This document shows, one piece after another, positions 44,785-53,399 of a DNA stretch of 64,000 nucleotides. The notes below the pieces were generated by a model that was given only the letters and a program-made list of their open reading frames with translations, did no database searches and was not told the DNA's origin. The DNA comes from Caulobacter endophyticus (GTDB taxonomy: Bacteria; Pseudomonadota; Alphaproteobacteria; Caulobacterales; Caulobacteraceae). The stretch covers positions 62,001 to 126,000 of the forward strand of contig NZ_QDKQ01000014.1 in assembly GCF_003116815.1 (NCBI RefSeq), read 5' to 3'. The translations under genes and the position numbers were made by a program. Positions within the stretch are counted from its first letter, which is position 1. Every line of letters begins with the position of its first letter.

Positions 44785-46281
44785 ATGACCGAAGCTGCTT
44801 CCAAGACGATCAAGGGTCGCACCGGCGACTGGGAAATGGTGCTGGGCCTCGAGGTTCACGCCCAGGTGGCCAGCAAGTCCAAGCTGTTCTCGGGCGCCGC
44901 CGTCGGCTTCGGCGCCGGTCCCAACGAGCAGGTCAGCCTCGTCGACGCGGCCATGCCGGGCATGCTGCCGGTGCTGAACCGCTTCTGCGTCGAGCAGGCG
45001 GTGAAGACGGGCCTGGGCCTGAAGGCGCAGATCAACCTGAAGAGCCGCTTCGACCGCAAGAACTACTTCTATCCCGACCTGCCGCAGGGCTATCAGATCA
45101 GCCAGTTCGACCAGCCGATCGTCGGCGAGGGCGTGGTGAGCGTCGAGCGCGACGACGGCACGACCTTCGACGTGCGCATCGAGCGCCTGCACCTGGAGCA
45201 GGACGCCGGCAAGTCGCTGCACGACCAGGATCCGAACGCCACCTATGTGGACCTGAACCGCGCTGGCACGGCGCTGATGGAGATCGTCTCCAAGCCCGAC
45301 ATGCGCACCTCGGAAGAGGCCGCCGCCTACGTCAAGAAGCTGCGGACGATCCTCGTCTATCTGGGCACCTGCGACGGCGACATGGAGAAGGGCAACCTGC
45401 GCGCCGACGTCAACGTGTCGGTCTGCCGTCCGGGCGACTATGAAAAGTTCCGCGAGACCGGCAGCTTCAAGCACCTGGGCACGCGCTGCGAGATCAAGAA
45501 CGTCAACTCGTACCGCTACATCCAGCAGGCCATCGAGTACGAAGCCCGCCGGCAAATTGAGATTCTCGAAGAGGGGGGCTCGATTGACCAGGAAACCCGC
45601 CTGTTCGACCCGACCAAGGGCGAGACCCGCTCGATGCGTTCGAAGGAAGAGGCGCACGACTACCGCTACTTCCCCGATCCGGACCTGCTGCCGCTGGTGC
45701 TGGACCCGGCGTGGGTGAAGTCGATCGAAGAGACCCTGCCGGAACTGCCGGACGCCAAGAAGCAGCGCCTGCAGAGCCAGTACGGCCTGTCGGCCTATGA
45801 CGCCGGCGTGCTGATCATCGAGAGCGACCGCGCCGACTACTTCGAGGCCGCCGCGAAAGGCCGCGACGCCAAGCTGGTCGCCAACTGGGTGACCAACGAG
45901 CTCTTGTCGAAGCTGTCGTCGGGCGGCCACGAGATCGCCAACTCGCCGCTGCCCTCGTCGGACATCTCCCAGCTGGTCGAGCTGATCGAGAACGGCACGA
46001 TTTCCTCGAAGATCGCCAAGGAGGTCTTCGAGCACATGTGGGCCGGCGAAGGCCGTCCCGCGCAGATCGTCGAGAAGCGCGGCCTGGTGCAGATCAACGA
46101 CACCGGCGCCATCGAGGCGGCGATCGACGAGCTGATCGGCGCCAACCCCGACAAGGCCGCGGCCGTGAAGGACAAGCCCCAGGCTATCGGCTGGTTCGTC
46201 GGCCAGGTCATGAAGGCCACCGGCGGCAAGGCCAACCCGGGCACGGTCAACGACCTGCTGAAGGCCAAGCTGGGTCTCTAG
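44785..46281 (+). CDS. gatB: Asp-tRNA(Asn)/Glu-tRNA(Gln) amidotransferase subunit B
   Basis: 498 aa. The ATG at 44785 has GGAGG about ten bases upstream (44771-44775). GatB signatures: [133 protein letters not shown], and a C-terminal YqeY-like tail ([18 protein letters not shown]). It amidates Glu- or Asp-tRNA with ammonia delivered by GatA. gatC and gatA are not in the window. The 243 bp before it hold its promoter and nothing else I recognise. Confidence 0.96.
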   Translation: MTEAASKTIKGRTGDWEMVLGLEVHAQVASKSKLFSGAAVGFGAGPNEQVSLVDAAMPGMLPVLNRFCVEQAVKTGLGLKAQINLKSRFDRKNYFYPDLPQGYQISQFDQPIVGEGVVSVERDDGTTFDVRIERLHLEQDAGKSLHDQDPNATYVDLNRAGTALMEIVSKPDMRTSEEAAAYVKKLRTILVYLGTCDGDMEKGNLRADVNVSVCRPGDYEKFRETGSFKHLGTRCEIKNVNSYRYIQQAIEYEARRQIEILEEGGSIDQETRLFDPTKGETRSMRSKEEAHDYRYFPDPDLLPLVLDPAWVKSIEETLPELPDAKKQRLQSQYGLSAYDAGVLIIESDRADYFEAAAKGRDAKLVANWVTNELLSKLSSGGHEIANSPLPSSDISQLVELIENGTISSKIAKEVFEHMWAGEGRPAQIVEKRGLVQINDTGAIEAAIDELIGANPDKAAAVKDKPQAIGWFVGQVMKATGGKANPGTVNDLLKAKLGL

Positions 46282-46288
46282 GAACTCA

Positions 46289-46395
46289 GTGCGTCCTTCG
46301 AGGCCCGCGCTGCGCGGGCGCCCCGGGATGAGGACGTCAGTGCAATAGATCCCCATCCTGAGGTGCGAGGCGAAGCCGAGCCTCGAAGGACGCAC
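46289..46395. repeat. Dispersed intergenic palindrome, family 4
   Basis: Perfect 16-bp arms GTGCGTCCTTCGAGGC (46289-46304) and GCCTCGAAGGACGCAC (46380-46395), with an inner GCCCGCG-CTG-CGCGGGC stem and a second half that repeats the theme (ATCCTGAGGTGCGAGGCG). It lies just after gatB, before a converging gene, and is a fourth palindrome family in this window. Confidence 0.75.
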
Positions 46396-46401
46396 AGCCA
46401 C

Positions 46402-46435
46402 AAGAAGAAGGGCCCGTCGCGAAAGCGGCGGGCCC
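46402..46435 (-). terminator. Terminator of the Ser/Thr-rich protein gene
   Basis: On the minus strand GGGCCCGCCGC, loop TTTC, GCGACGGGCCC (one mismatch), followed by TTCTTCTTG. It lies 35 bp after the stop of the gene at 46471-46863 and may also serve gatB from the other side. Confidence 0.7.
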
Positions 46436-46470
46436 TGCTCCTTTCGGAGGGGACTCGAACAGGGACGCGT

Positions 46471-46863
46471 CTACTGAGGCGTGGTCGGGTCCTGCGCGGA
46501 CGACGAGGCGGCGGCCGGGTCGTCGGCGTGCTTCTTGTGCTTCTTGGCCTTCCTGTCGGCCTTGGTCGCGTCCTCGGCGGCCGGGGCGGTAGTGGTCGAA
46601 GTCTCGCCCGGGGCCGTGGCCGAGGTCGGCTCGCCCGCGCTGGCGGCGCTGTCGGCCTGCGGCGTCGTGCTGTCGGTCGTGGCCGGGGCGGTGGTCGAGG
46701 CCGAGGGATCGGTCGTCGTGGTCGACGAGCCCCAGCTGCTGCTGGACGAAGGCGGGGTGGTCTGGGCGGAAGGATCGGCCGGGGCCTGCTGGGCCAGGGC
46801 CGAACCGGCGTAGCCGGCGGTGGCGAGGGCGAGGACGGCGGCGGAGATGCGCAAGCTCTTCAT
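46471..46863 (-). CDS. Secreted Ser/Thr/Ala-rich hypothetical protein
   Basis: 130 aa with a signal peptide (SLRISAAVLALATAGYAGSA, cleavage after ALA near residue 24). The mature part is low complexity, mainly Ser, Thr, Ala and Pro (SSSSSWGSSTTTTDPSAS and similar), with one basic patch ADRKAKKHKKHADDP. It is probably disordered in the periplasm. No domain is recognised. Confidence 0.65.
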   Translation of the reverse strand: MKSLRISAAVLALATAGYAGSALAQQAPADPSAQTTPPSSSSSWGSSTTTTDPSASTTAPATTDSTTPQADSAASAGEPTSATAPGETSTTTAPAAEDATKADRKAKKHKKHADDPAAASSSAQDPTTPQ

Positions 46864-46995
46864 CGGTAAGCGCCTTCGTGTCTGCTGCGTCGGACTGTGA
46901 CGCGAGGCCTAGGCTGGCGACCGGATACGGCCGAAATGACCCGACAATCGGGCTTTGCGGCCCGATGCGTGGCGCGCGCGCGGCGAGCATGGCGC

Positions 46996-47031
46996 AAAAA
47001 CGGCGCCCCAGGTGGAGTGCCCGGGGCGCCG
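46996..47031 (-). terminator. Rho-independent terminator of the RcnB-like gene
   Basis: On the minus strand CGGCGCCCCGGG, loop CACTCCA, CCTGGGGCGCCG (one mismatch), then TTTTTGCG at 46993-47000. It lies 36 bp after the stop of the RcnB-like gene. Confidence 0.85.
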
Positions 47032-47066
47032 CAAGGCTTTTCAGATATCGACGAAATGCCGACGAT

Positions 47067-47582
47067 CTAGTTGTTGATGATCTCGAAGATCAGGCCGGTG
47101 GCGATGGCGGCCAGCACGTAGTCGTTGCCGGCGCGGTACCAGTAGTAGCCGCGGGGCGGCTGGCGCAGGTGATAGCGGCCGTAGTCGTGCACGACATAGC
47201 CGCCGCCGCGGTAGTAGGGCGGCAGATAGCCGCCGCGGCGCCAGGCGCTGTAGCCCGGGCGATAGTCCGGACGGCCGTAGTAGTGGGCCGGCGGCGCGCC
47301 GTAGTACCAGCGGTCGCGGTAATAGTAGCCGTTGTAGCGACGGTCGTCCCAGCGGCTGTGGCGGTCGCCGCGACGGTCGTCACGACGGTCCCAGCGGTCG
47401 CCCCGACGGTCATCTCGGCGATCCCAGCGGTCGCCACGACGGTCGTCGCGCCGATCATCCCTGCGGTCCCAGCGGTCTTCGTGGCGGTCGCCGCGGCCCT
47501 GGGCCGAAGCGTCGGTGGCGACGGCGGCCATCGGACCGGCGACCGAGGCCACGGCGGCGATGGTGAGCAACAGACGTTTCAT
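47067..47582 (-). CDS. RcnB-family periplasmic protein with Arg/Asp repeats
   Basis: 171 aa. Signal peptide (KRLLLTIAAVASVAGPMAAV, then ASA). Residues about 30-80 are a tandem repeat of DRWDRRDDRRG-type units, three near-perfect copies also visible in the DNA at about 47380-47480. A Tyr/Arg-rich middle follows, and the family-defining end YHLRQPPRGYYWYRAGNDYV then LAAIATGLIFEIINN. RcnB-like proteins are linked to nickel/cobalt homeostasis in E. coli; in Caulobacter several paralogues are of unknown role. It is preceded by a direct-repeat regulator site. Confidence 0.85.
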   Translation of the reverse strand: MKRLLLTIAAVASVAGPMAAVATDASAQGRGDRHEDRWDRRDDRRDDRRGDRWDRRDDRRGDRWDRRDDRRGDRHSRWDDRRYNGYYYRDRWYYGAPPAHYYGRPDYRPGYSAWRRGGYLPPYYRGGGYVVHDYGRYHLRQPPRGYYWYRAGNDYVLAAIATGLIFEIINN

Positions 47583-47662
47583 GTGTACGTCTCCTTGTGG
47601 TCAGCGGTCGCCTTGCGGCGGCCTGGTCCCTCGACCTTGGAAACAAGATTGATCCCCGGCGC

Positions 47663-47679
47663 CTGAACCGTCGCTGAAC
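47663..47679. promoter_or_regulatory. Direct repeat upstream of the RcnB-like gene
   Basis: CTGAAC-CGTCG-CTGAAC (GTTCAG-N5-GTTCAG on the gene's strand), with an 11-bp period as for OmpR-type regulators, 80 bp before the start codon. It is flanked by partial dyad arms CCTGA and TCAGG. Which regulator binds is unknown. Confidence 0.45.
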
Positions 47680-47763
47680 GGTCATGTCAGGATGGATATT
47701 GGCGTCGCGCGCGCGGATGGCCATGTTCTGCGTCATCAAGACCGACATCAGGGAGTCGCGTGC

Positions 47764-48489
47764 ATGACCAGTCCGATCGAACTGCACTATTGGCCCACGC
47801 CCAACGGCTGGAAGATTTCCATCGCGCTGGAGGAGATGGGCCTGCCCTACGAGATGATCCCGGTGAACATCGGCACGGGCGAGCAGTTCAAGCCGGAATT
47901 CCTGGCCATCAGCCCCAACAACCGCATGCCCGCCATCGTCGATCCGGACGGTCCCGACGGCCAGCCGATCTCGGTCTTCGAGTCCGGGGCGATACTGCAG
48001 TATCTCGGCCGCAAGACCGGCCAGTTCTACGGCGAAGGCGAGCGCGATCGCGTGAACATCGACCAGTGGGTGATGTGGCAAATGGGCGGCCTTGGCCCGA
48101 TGGCCGGCCAGACCCACCATTTCCGCCAGTACGCCGGGGCGATCATCGCCGACCAGCGCCAGCTGGCCTATGGCGCGATCCGCTACACCAACGAGACCCA
48201 CCGCCTGTACGGCGTGCTGGAAAAGCAGCTGGCGGGGAAGGATTTCGTCTGCGGCCAATTGTCCATCGCCGACTTCGCCATCTGGCCCTGGGTCGTGCCC
48301 TGGAAGAACCAGGGCATCCAGATCGAGGAGTTTCCGAACATCAAGGCCTGGTTCGAGCGGCTGAACGCGCGCGAGGCCGTGCAGAAGGGCTTCAAGCTTG
48401 GGGCGGAGCTGCGTTCCAGCGGCCTGCAAGCGTCGGGAAAAGCTGCCGAAGAGGCCCGCAAGGTTCTGTTCGGCCAACGCGCCCGTTAA
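47764..48489 (+). CDS. Glutathione S-transferase family protein (YfcG/YghU-like)
   Basis: 241 aa from the ATG at 47764 (GGGAG at 47751-47755). N-terminal thioredoxin fold: IELHYWPTPNGWKISIALEE, ISPNNRMPAIVDPDGPDGQP, SVFESGAILQYLGRK. C-terminal helical domain: RLYGVLEKQLAGKDFVCGQL then SIADFAIWPWV. The NGWK segment with Asn rather than Cys/Ser at the active site is typical of the disulfide-bond oxidoreductase YfcG/YghU subgroup, which uses glutathione to reduce disulfides or peroxides. Cytoplasmic and monocistronic. Confidence 0.92.
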   Translation: MTSPIELHYWPTPNGWKISIALEEMGLPYEMIPVNIGTGEQFKPEFLAISPNNRMPAIVDPDGPDGQPISVFESGAILQYLGRKTGQFYGEGERDRVNIDQWVMWQMGGLGPMAGQTHHFRQYAGAIIADQRQLAYGAIRYTNETHRLYGVLEKQLAGKDFVCGQLSIADFAIWPWVVPWKNQGIQIEEFPNIKAWFERLNAREAVQKGFKLGAELRSSGLQASGKAAEEARKVLFGQRAR

Positions 48490-48663
48490 CCACCCGTATA
48501 CCCGAGTTTATCAGGGGTTACTTCAGTGATCGAGGCGTGTTGTCGCGCCTCGATTCATGATCTCTGCGCGCTTAACTATATGTTCAGCGAGCAAGGTTTT
48601 CTCTGTGTTCATGACCGAGCTGGACCACTGGGGACCGGCCGGAAGGACTGGGGAACTGAAGTC

Positions 48664-48942
48664 ATGATGATGAGCATCGAACCGCCCGCCGCCGTTATGG
48701 GCTTGCCGCTGCCGACCGCCGACTCAAGCGGCGACGAGCTGTTCCGCATGGGCATGCTGTATTCGACCGGCCAGGGCGGCGCGCCGCTGGACTACGTCTC
48801 GGCCCACATGCTGTTCAACCTGGCCGCCATGCGCGGTTCGGTCGAAGCCAAGGTCTATCGCAAGGAACTGTCGCAAGAGATGGCCAGCGAAGACGTTGCC
48901 GAAGCCCAGCGCCAGGCGCGCCAATGGCTGGCTCACGGCTGA
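48664..48942 (+). CDS. Small SEL1-like repeat protein
   Basis: 92 aa, starting at one of three consecutive ATGs (48664, 48667, 48670). After a short hydrophobic-neutral leader it carries one SEL1/TPR-like unit: ELFRMGMLYSTGQGGAPLDY, VSAHMLFNLAAMRGS, then a helix rich in Glu/Lys (AKVYRKELSQEMASEDVAEA). Single SEL1 proteins usually act by protein binding. No partner is evident; the nearest neighbours are the GST and holdfast genes. Confidence 0.7.
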   Translation: MMMSIEPPAAVMGLPLPTADSSGDELFRMGMLYSTGQGGAPLDYVSAHMLFNLAAMRGSVEAKVYRKELSQEMASEDVAEAQRQARQWLAHG

Positions 48943-48969
48943 ACCACGGTTCAGCCTTTTCTACCTTCG

Positions 48970-48994
48970 GGCCGGACGCTCTCTGGATCCGGCC
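48970..48994. terminator. Stem-loop between convergent genes
   Basis: GGCCGGA, 11-nt loop, TCCGGCC, 27 bp after the SEL1-like gene and 14 bp beyond the hfsD stop. No T-run on either strand, so it is only a weak terminator candidate. Confidence 0.4.
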
Positions 48995-49008
48995 GTGACT
49001 TTGCAAGC

Positions 49009-49770
49009 TCAGTTGCTGAAGCCGTTGATGGCGTAGCTGAAGCTGATCGGCAGCAGGTCCCGGAAGTACTGCTGCATGAACAGGCCAGTCTCCGCCGCCC
49101 CGCTGCGCGGCACGTAGACGATGTCGAAGCGGCGAAGCGGCACCAGGTCCGCGCCGCGCGGATCCGTCAGGCCCCTCAGCAGGTCGGCCGTCCGCATCAT
49201 GGCCCGCCCGTCGGGGCCGCGACGAATGATGATCACCTGGCTGCGCTTGGACGAGCTCTTGAACCCGCCGGCCTGGATCACGGCCCGCAGGGCGTCACCG
49301 TCGCCGGCCATGTCGTAGACGCCGGGATTGCCCACCTCGCCGCCGACGAACACCTTGAGCGGGGCCGTCGCCTTGACCGCCACCTGAACCTGCGGGCGCA
49401 GCAGCTGCTGGCCATAGGCCTGGGTCAATGAGGCTTCCAGTTCCTCGATCGTGCGATCGGCGGCCATCACCGGCCCGACCAGCGGCAAAGCGACGCGGCC
49501 ATCGGGTTGCACCACCACCGACTTATTAAGCTCCGTGGCCGAAGGTACGGTCACCTCCAGCTCGTCGCCTGGATAGAAGCGGTAGGCGGGCTCGCTCTCG
49601 CTCCAGTCGGCGTAGCCGATGTTGGGGAACTGGCCGGTGGGACGCGGGGCGGGCGTCAGGGGCTCGCCGTCGACGTGGCCGCAGGCCGAGAGGCCGGTGC
49701 TCGCGAGCACCAGGGCCAGGGCGGTGGAGAGAGCGATGCGCCGATCCATGCGACGACTCTTACCAAACAT
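49009..49770 (-). CDS. hfsD: Holdfast polysaccharide export outer-membrane protein
   Basis: 253 aa. Signal with lipobox (ALALVLASTGLSAC); the start may be the ATG at 49768-49770 or the one seven codons later. Wza-type poly-export domain: YRFYPGDELEVTVPSATELN, VVQPDGRVALPLVGPVMAAD, then SLBB-like LKVFVGGEVGNPGVYDMAGD, GDALRAVIQAGGF and RFDIVYVPRSG. It forms the outer-membrane channel for the holdfast adhesin polysaccharide. It is divergent from hfsA with a 65-bp gap. The hfs assignment rests on the hfsD/hfsA/hfsB/hfsC gene set in a Caulobacter-like genome. Confidence 0.88.
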   Translation of the reverse strand: MFGKSRRMDRRIALSTALALVLASTGLSACGHVDGEPLTPAPRPTGQFPNIGYADWSESEPAYRFYPGDELEVTVPSATELNKSVVVQPDGRVALPLVGPVMAADRTIEELEASLTQAYGQQLLRPQVQVAVKATAPLKVFVGGEVGNPGVYDMAGDGDALRAVIQAGGFKSSSKRSQVIIIRRGPDGRAMMRTADLLRGLTDPRGADLVPLRRFDIVYVPRSGAAETGLFMQQYFRDLLPISFSYAINGFSN

Positions 49771-49772
49771 AG

Positions 49773-49787
49773 GTAACCAAACCTTAA
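49773..49787 (-). promoter_or_regulatory. CtrA-like box between hfsD and hfsA
   Basis: On the minus strand TTAA-GGTTTGG-TTAC, with the correct seven-base spacing and one mismatch to TTAA-N7-TTAA. It sits directly at the hfsD start in the 65-bp divergent promoter. Holdfast synthesis is tied to the swarmer-to-stalked transition in Caulobacter, so cell-cycle control here would make sense. Confidence 0.45.
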
Positions 49788-49835
49788 GCCCGAACGCGCC
49801 AGGGTCGTGAGGAAGTTTGGACCCATTGGATTCGC

Positions 49836-51338
49836 ATGTCGACGAGCGCCTGGACCAGCGTGCCGCACGACCCGCCGTCGCGACGCGACTGGGCGGCGCG
49901 GGCCCGCTATGCGCCGACCGATTTCATCACCCTGCTGTGGCGCGAGCGCTGGCTGATGCTGGCGGTGTTCCTCGTGATCATGGTGCTGGGCGTCGCCTTC
50001 GCCACGACCCTGAAGAAGACCTACACCGCCAATTCCAGCCTCTTCGTGCGCCTGGGCCAGGAATACGTCTATGAGCCGCGCGCTGGCGACGCCGCCCGCG
50101 GCGCGGTGCCCGACGTCGACCAGGTGATCCAGTCGGAAAGCGAGATCCTGGGCAGCGGCGAGCTGCGCGAGCGGGTGATCCGCAAGCTGGGCTTCGCCAC
50201 CGTGTTCCCGGACGCCGGCGCCAAGTACGCCGCGGCCAATCCCGAGCAGAAGCGCAAGATGATCGCCCAGGGGCGCGACAGCGTCGGCCGCAGCCTGAAG
50301 ATCGAGACCGCCCCCGACAACTCGATCATCCGCCTGTCGTACCAGCACCAGGATCCGGAAACGGCCGAGAAGGTGCTGAACACGCTGCTGGAAGAGTACC
50401 TGATCTATCGCCGCAGCCTGCTGATCAACGACGACGACAAGGTGCTGGCCCGGCAGCGGGACACCTTCGAGCAGCGCCTGGCCGAGACCGACACCGCCTA
50501 CCAGGCCTTCCTGCAGACCAACGACATCGGCGACTTCACCGCCCAAAAGACCGCCCTGACCCAGCTGCAGGCCCAGACCGAGGCCCAGAAATATTCGATC
50601 GACGCCCAGCTGCAGGATCGCCAGGGGCGCCTTGCCGCCGTGCAAGCCGAGCTGGCCCGCACACCGGCCGAAGCGGTGCTTTATCGAGACCAGGACATGT
50701 CGGCCTCCAGCAAGCTGGCCCAGCTGAAGCTCGATCGCGAGGGCCTGCTGGCCCGCTATCTGCCGAACGCCCAGCCGGTGCGCGACATCGACGCCCAGAT
50801 CGCCCAGCTGGAGCAGGGCGTGGCCAGTGGCCGCACCAACGGCGAAGGCGCGCGCCGCAGCGGCCCAAATCCGATCTGGCAGACCCTGCAGTCGACCCGC
50901 AACGATCTGTCGGCGGAGGTCGCCGCCCTGCGCCAGGCGCAAGGCGCCTACGCCATGCAGGTGCAGGAAGTGAACGAGCGCCTGCTGCGCCTTGCGCAAC
51001 TGGAGCCGCAGTTCAACCAGTTGACCCGCGACCGCGACGTGCTGTCGGCCAATGTCCGCGACTTCACGGTCAAGGAGCAGCAGGACCAGGCCCAGCGCCA
51101 GATGTCGGCCGAGAGCAGCGACAATATCCGCATCGTCCAGCGGGCCGTCGCGCCGTCGCAGGGCAAGAGCCTGCAGAAGCCGGTCTTCGTGCTGGCCTTC
51201 CTGTTCGCCGTCTTCACCGCCGCCTGCGCGGGCTTGGTGCGGATGCTGCTGCGCCCGGGTCTGCAGACGCCGGCCTCGGCCTCGCGCACGCTGGGCCTGC
51301 CGGTCCTGGCCACGGCCAGTGTCAAGCGCGCGGCCTAA
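49836..51338 (+). CDS. hfsA: Holdfast polysaccharide chain-length/export protein (Wzz-like)
   Basis: 500 aa. Wzz-type topology: TM1 (LWRERWLMLAVFLVIMVLGV), a long periplasmic coiled-coil region (about 70-430, many Gln/Ala/Leu heptads such as TQLQAQTEAQKYSIDAQLQD), the GNVR-like segment LAQLEPQFNQLTRDRDVLSA, and TM2 (PVFVLAFLFAVFTAACAGLV). The cytoplasmic end has no kinase domain; that part is encoded separately by hfsB, 87 bp downstream. It works with HfsD to span the envelope. Confidence 0.88.
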   Translation: MSTSAWTSVPHDPPSRRDWAARARYAPTDFITLLWRERWLMLAVFLVIMVLGVAFATTLKKTYTANSSLFVRLGQEYVYEPRAGDAARGAVPDVDQVIQSESEILGSGELRERVIRKLGFATVFPDAGAKYAAANPEQKRKMIAQGRDSVGRSLKIETAPDNSIIRLSYQHQDPETAEKVLNTLLEEYLIYRRSLLINDDDKVLARQRDTFEQRLAETDTAYQAFLQTNDIGDFTAQKTALTQLQAQTEAQKYSIDAQLQDRQGRLAAVQAELARTPAEAVLYRDQDMSASSKLAQLKLDREGLLARYLPNAQPVRDIDAQIAQLEQGVASGRTNGEGARRSGPNPIWQTLQSTRNDLSAEVAALRQAQGAYAMQVQEVNERLLRLAQLEPQFNQLTRDRDVLSANVRDFTVKEQQDQAQRQMSAESSDNIRIVQRAVAPSQGKSLQKPVFVLAFLFAVFTAACAGLVRMLLRPGLQTPASASRTLGLPVLATASVKRAA

Positions 51339-51425
51339 GGTCCAAGTGGGCGATTTGGTCGCCTTTCGCGCGAACATGGTTAGGCATTAGTTTCAACGGT
51401 CTTCAACGCGCGGCGATTCGGACGA

Positions 51426-52127
51426 ATGGTGGATTTGAACGTCGAAATGGCTGAACTGTGGGGGTCGCTCGGCGCCCCCGCGGCCGGCCGTGCGCACGTC
51501 GTCCAGTTCGTCTCGGCCCGGCGAGGGGAGGGGACCTCGACGGTCGCCCGCGAGTTCGCACGCTTCGCCGCCCGGCGCGCCGGTCGCCGGACCTGGCTGA
51601 TCGACCTGGATCTGACTACCTCGCCGCAGTATCAGGCCATCGCCGCCCAGCCCGATCGCTACGGCCAGCTGGGCTCGGGCGCGGCCGCCAGCCCTGACGG
51701 CTCGATGTTCTTCACCGTCCAGCCGCCGGCCCCCCGGCCCGATGGCGGGGTGTGGCCCGACTCCAAGTACATCGCCGCCCATAGCGTGGGCGGTCCGCGC
51801 CTGTGGGTCACCCGCTTCAAGCGCGAGGCCCTGCGCGGCCGCCAGAAGGCCCACATCCTGCCCGGCGTGGAATACTGGGCCGCCCTGCGCCGCCACGCCG
51901 AGATCATCGTCGTCGACTGTCCGTCGGCCGATAGCACCCAGGCGGCCCTGACCATCGCCCAGCACATGGACCAGACCATACTGGTGGTCAGCGCCCAGGA
52001 GGCCGACGTTAGGCCGCCGGGCCTGCTGCGCGACGCCCTGGCCTCGGCGGGCGGCCGCTGCGCCGGGGTGTTCTTCAACCAGGCCTCGGTGACGCCGCCG
52101 AGCTTCCTGCGGGCCATCCTGCCGTGA
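51426..52127 (+). CDS. hfsB: Holdfast CpsD-like P-loop protein with altered Walker A
   Basis: 233 aa. It has the shape of a bacterial tyrosine-kinase (CpsD/BY-kinase) partner: P-loop region FVSARRGEGTSTVAREFARF, Walker A' WLIDLDLTTSP, and Walker B IIVVDCPSADS. The invariant Lys of the P-loop (GEGKST) is replaced by Thr at residue 37, and there is no Tyr-rich tail. It probably serves as a non-catalytic or weak nucleotide-binding partner of HfsA. Its stop overlaps the hfsC GTG start. Confidence 0.82.
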   Translation: MVDLNVEMAELWGSLGAPAAGRAHVVQFVSARRGEGTSTVAREFARFAARRAGRRTWLIDLDLTTSPQYQAIAAQPDRYGQLGSGAAASPDGSMFFTVQPPAPRPDGGVWPDSKYIAAHSVGGPRLWVTRFKREALRGRQKAHILPGVEYWAALRRHAEIIVVDCPSADSTQAALTIAQHMDQTILVVSAQEADVRPPGLLRDALASAGGRCAGVFFNQASVTPPSFLRAILP

Positions 52128-53395
52128 GCCACGGCCTGAGCTACGGCGGCGGACCGGTCAGCGTCGCGCTGCCAAGGCTCCTGTTTCCCCAGATCGCCAT
52201 CTTCACCGCCGCGGTGTTCCTTCTGCTGCTCTACAGCGGCGGCTGGGAGCTGCCGCTGGTGGGCGAGAACGCCGACGAGGCCGGCTCGGCCATCCTGCGC
52301 GTCGCCTATCTGCCGGCCTATGCGGCGGGCTTTGGCCTCATCGCGCTGGACCCGCGCAACAGCTTCCGGGCGGCGGTCCGCCAGCCGTTCCTGTTCGCCC
52401 TGATCGGCATCGTCTGCCTGTCGACCTTCTGGTCGATCGCGCCCGACGTCACCACCCGGCGCGCCTTCGCGGTGACCTGCACCACCCTGGGGGGCGTGGC
52501 CTTGGCCGCGCGCTTCCGTTGGCGCGAGCTGGCCGAGGTTTTCGCCGCCACCTTCGCTGTGCTGATCGTCGCCTCCTACGTCGTCTGCATCGCCGTGCCG
52601 CGCATCGGGGTGATGACCGAGCTCTTCCCCGGCGCCTGGCGGGGCCTGTGGCGCGAGAAGAACGGCCTGGGCGGCATGATGGCGTTCGGTTTCTGCATCA
52701 TCTCCGCCGCCGCCCTCCTGAACCCCAAGCGGGCGAGGCTGTGGTGGGGCTTTGCGGTCCTGGCCATCGGCCTTGTCCTGATGTCGACCTCCAAGACCTC
52801 GCTGGTGTCGCTGATGCTGGGGGTGGCGGCCCTGGGCTTCGTGCTGATCGCCCGGCGCGGGCCGGCGGCAGGCACGGCGGCCACCTGGACGGCGGTGACG
52901 GGCTTTGGCCTGCTGATCGCCTTTGTCGTGCTGGCCTCGGACGTGTTCTTCGCCATCCTGGGCAAGGACGCCACCCTGACTGGCCGCACCAAGATCTGGA
53001 GCGCGGCCCTGGTCGAGATCCAGGAGCGGCCGTGGCTGGGCTTCGGCTACCACGCCATCTGGGGCGACAAGAGCGGCTGGGGGCCCTTCGCCTGGATCAG
53101 CAAGAACGCCGGCTTCCAGGCCCAGCACGCCCACAATTCCTGGCTTGAGCAGTGGCTGGGCATGGGGCTGTTCGGCATGGCCGCCTGGGGGCTGTCCTAC
53201 ATCCAGACCATGACCCTGGCCCTGATCGCGGTATTCCGCGACCGTGGCGCCTTGCTCGCCTTCCCGTTCCTGGTCGTCTACAGCCTCGTGGCCCTGACGG
53301 AGAGCATCGCGGTGGCCTACAACGATTTCCGCTGGGTGCTGTTCGTGGCCCTGGCGGTGAAGCTGGCGTTCCCGGATCGCGAGCTGGAGCGTTAG
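52124..53395 (+). CDS. hfsC: Holdfast O-antigen-polymerase/ligase-like protein
   Basis: 423 aa from a GTG that overlaps the hfsB stop. About 11 transmembrane helices and one Wzy_C/WaaL loop: TLTGRTKIWSAALVEIQERP, WLGFGYHAIWGD, and the conserved QAQHAHNSWLEQWLGMGLFG. These are the marks of Wzy-type polymerases. In Caulobacter HfsC is one of two partly redundant holdfast polymerases. It polymerises lipid-linked repeat units at the periplasmic face. It is the last gene of the plus-strand hfsABC unit. Confidence 0.87.
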   Translation: MSHGLSYGGGPVSVALPRLLFPQIAIFTAAVFLLLLYSGGWELPLVGENADEAGSAILRVAYLPAYAAGFGLIALDPRNSFRAAVRQPFLFALIGIVCLSTFWSIAPDVTTRRAFAVTCTTLGGVALAARFRWRELAEVFAATFAVLIVASYVVCIAVPRIGVMTELFPGAWRGLWREKNGLGGMMAFGFCIISAAALLNPKRARLWWGFAVLAIGLVLMSTSKTSLVSLMLGVAALGFVLIARRGPAAGTAATWTAVTGFGLLIAFVVLASDVFFAILGKDATLTGRTKIWSAALVEIQERPWLGFGYHAIWGDKSGWGPFAWISKNAGFQAQHAHNSWLEQWLGMGLFGMAAWGLSYIQTMTLALIAVFRDRGALLAFPFLVVYSLVALTESIAVAYNDFRWVLFVALAVKLAFPDRELER

Positions 53396-53399
53396 GGCT

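Noticed and set aside
46430..46470. tRNA-like 3' end (GGGACTCGAAC)
   Set aside because: No cloverleaf can be drawn around it on either strand; it belongs to the terminator region of the neighbouring gene.
47380..47480. CRISPR-like regular repeats
   Set aside because: The units are contiguous, in frame and encode DRWDRRDDRRG; there are no unique spacers and no cas genes.
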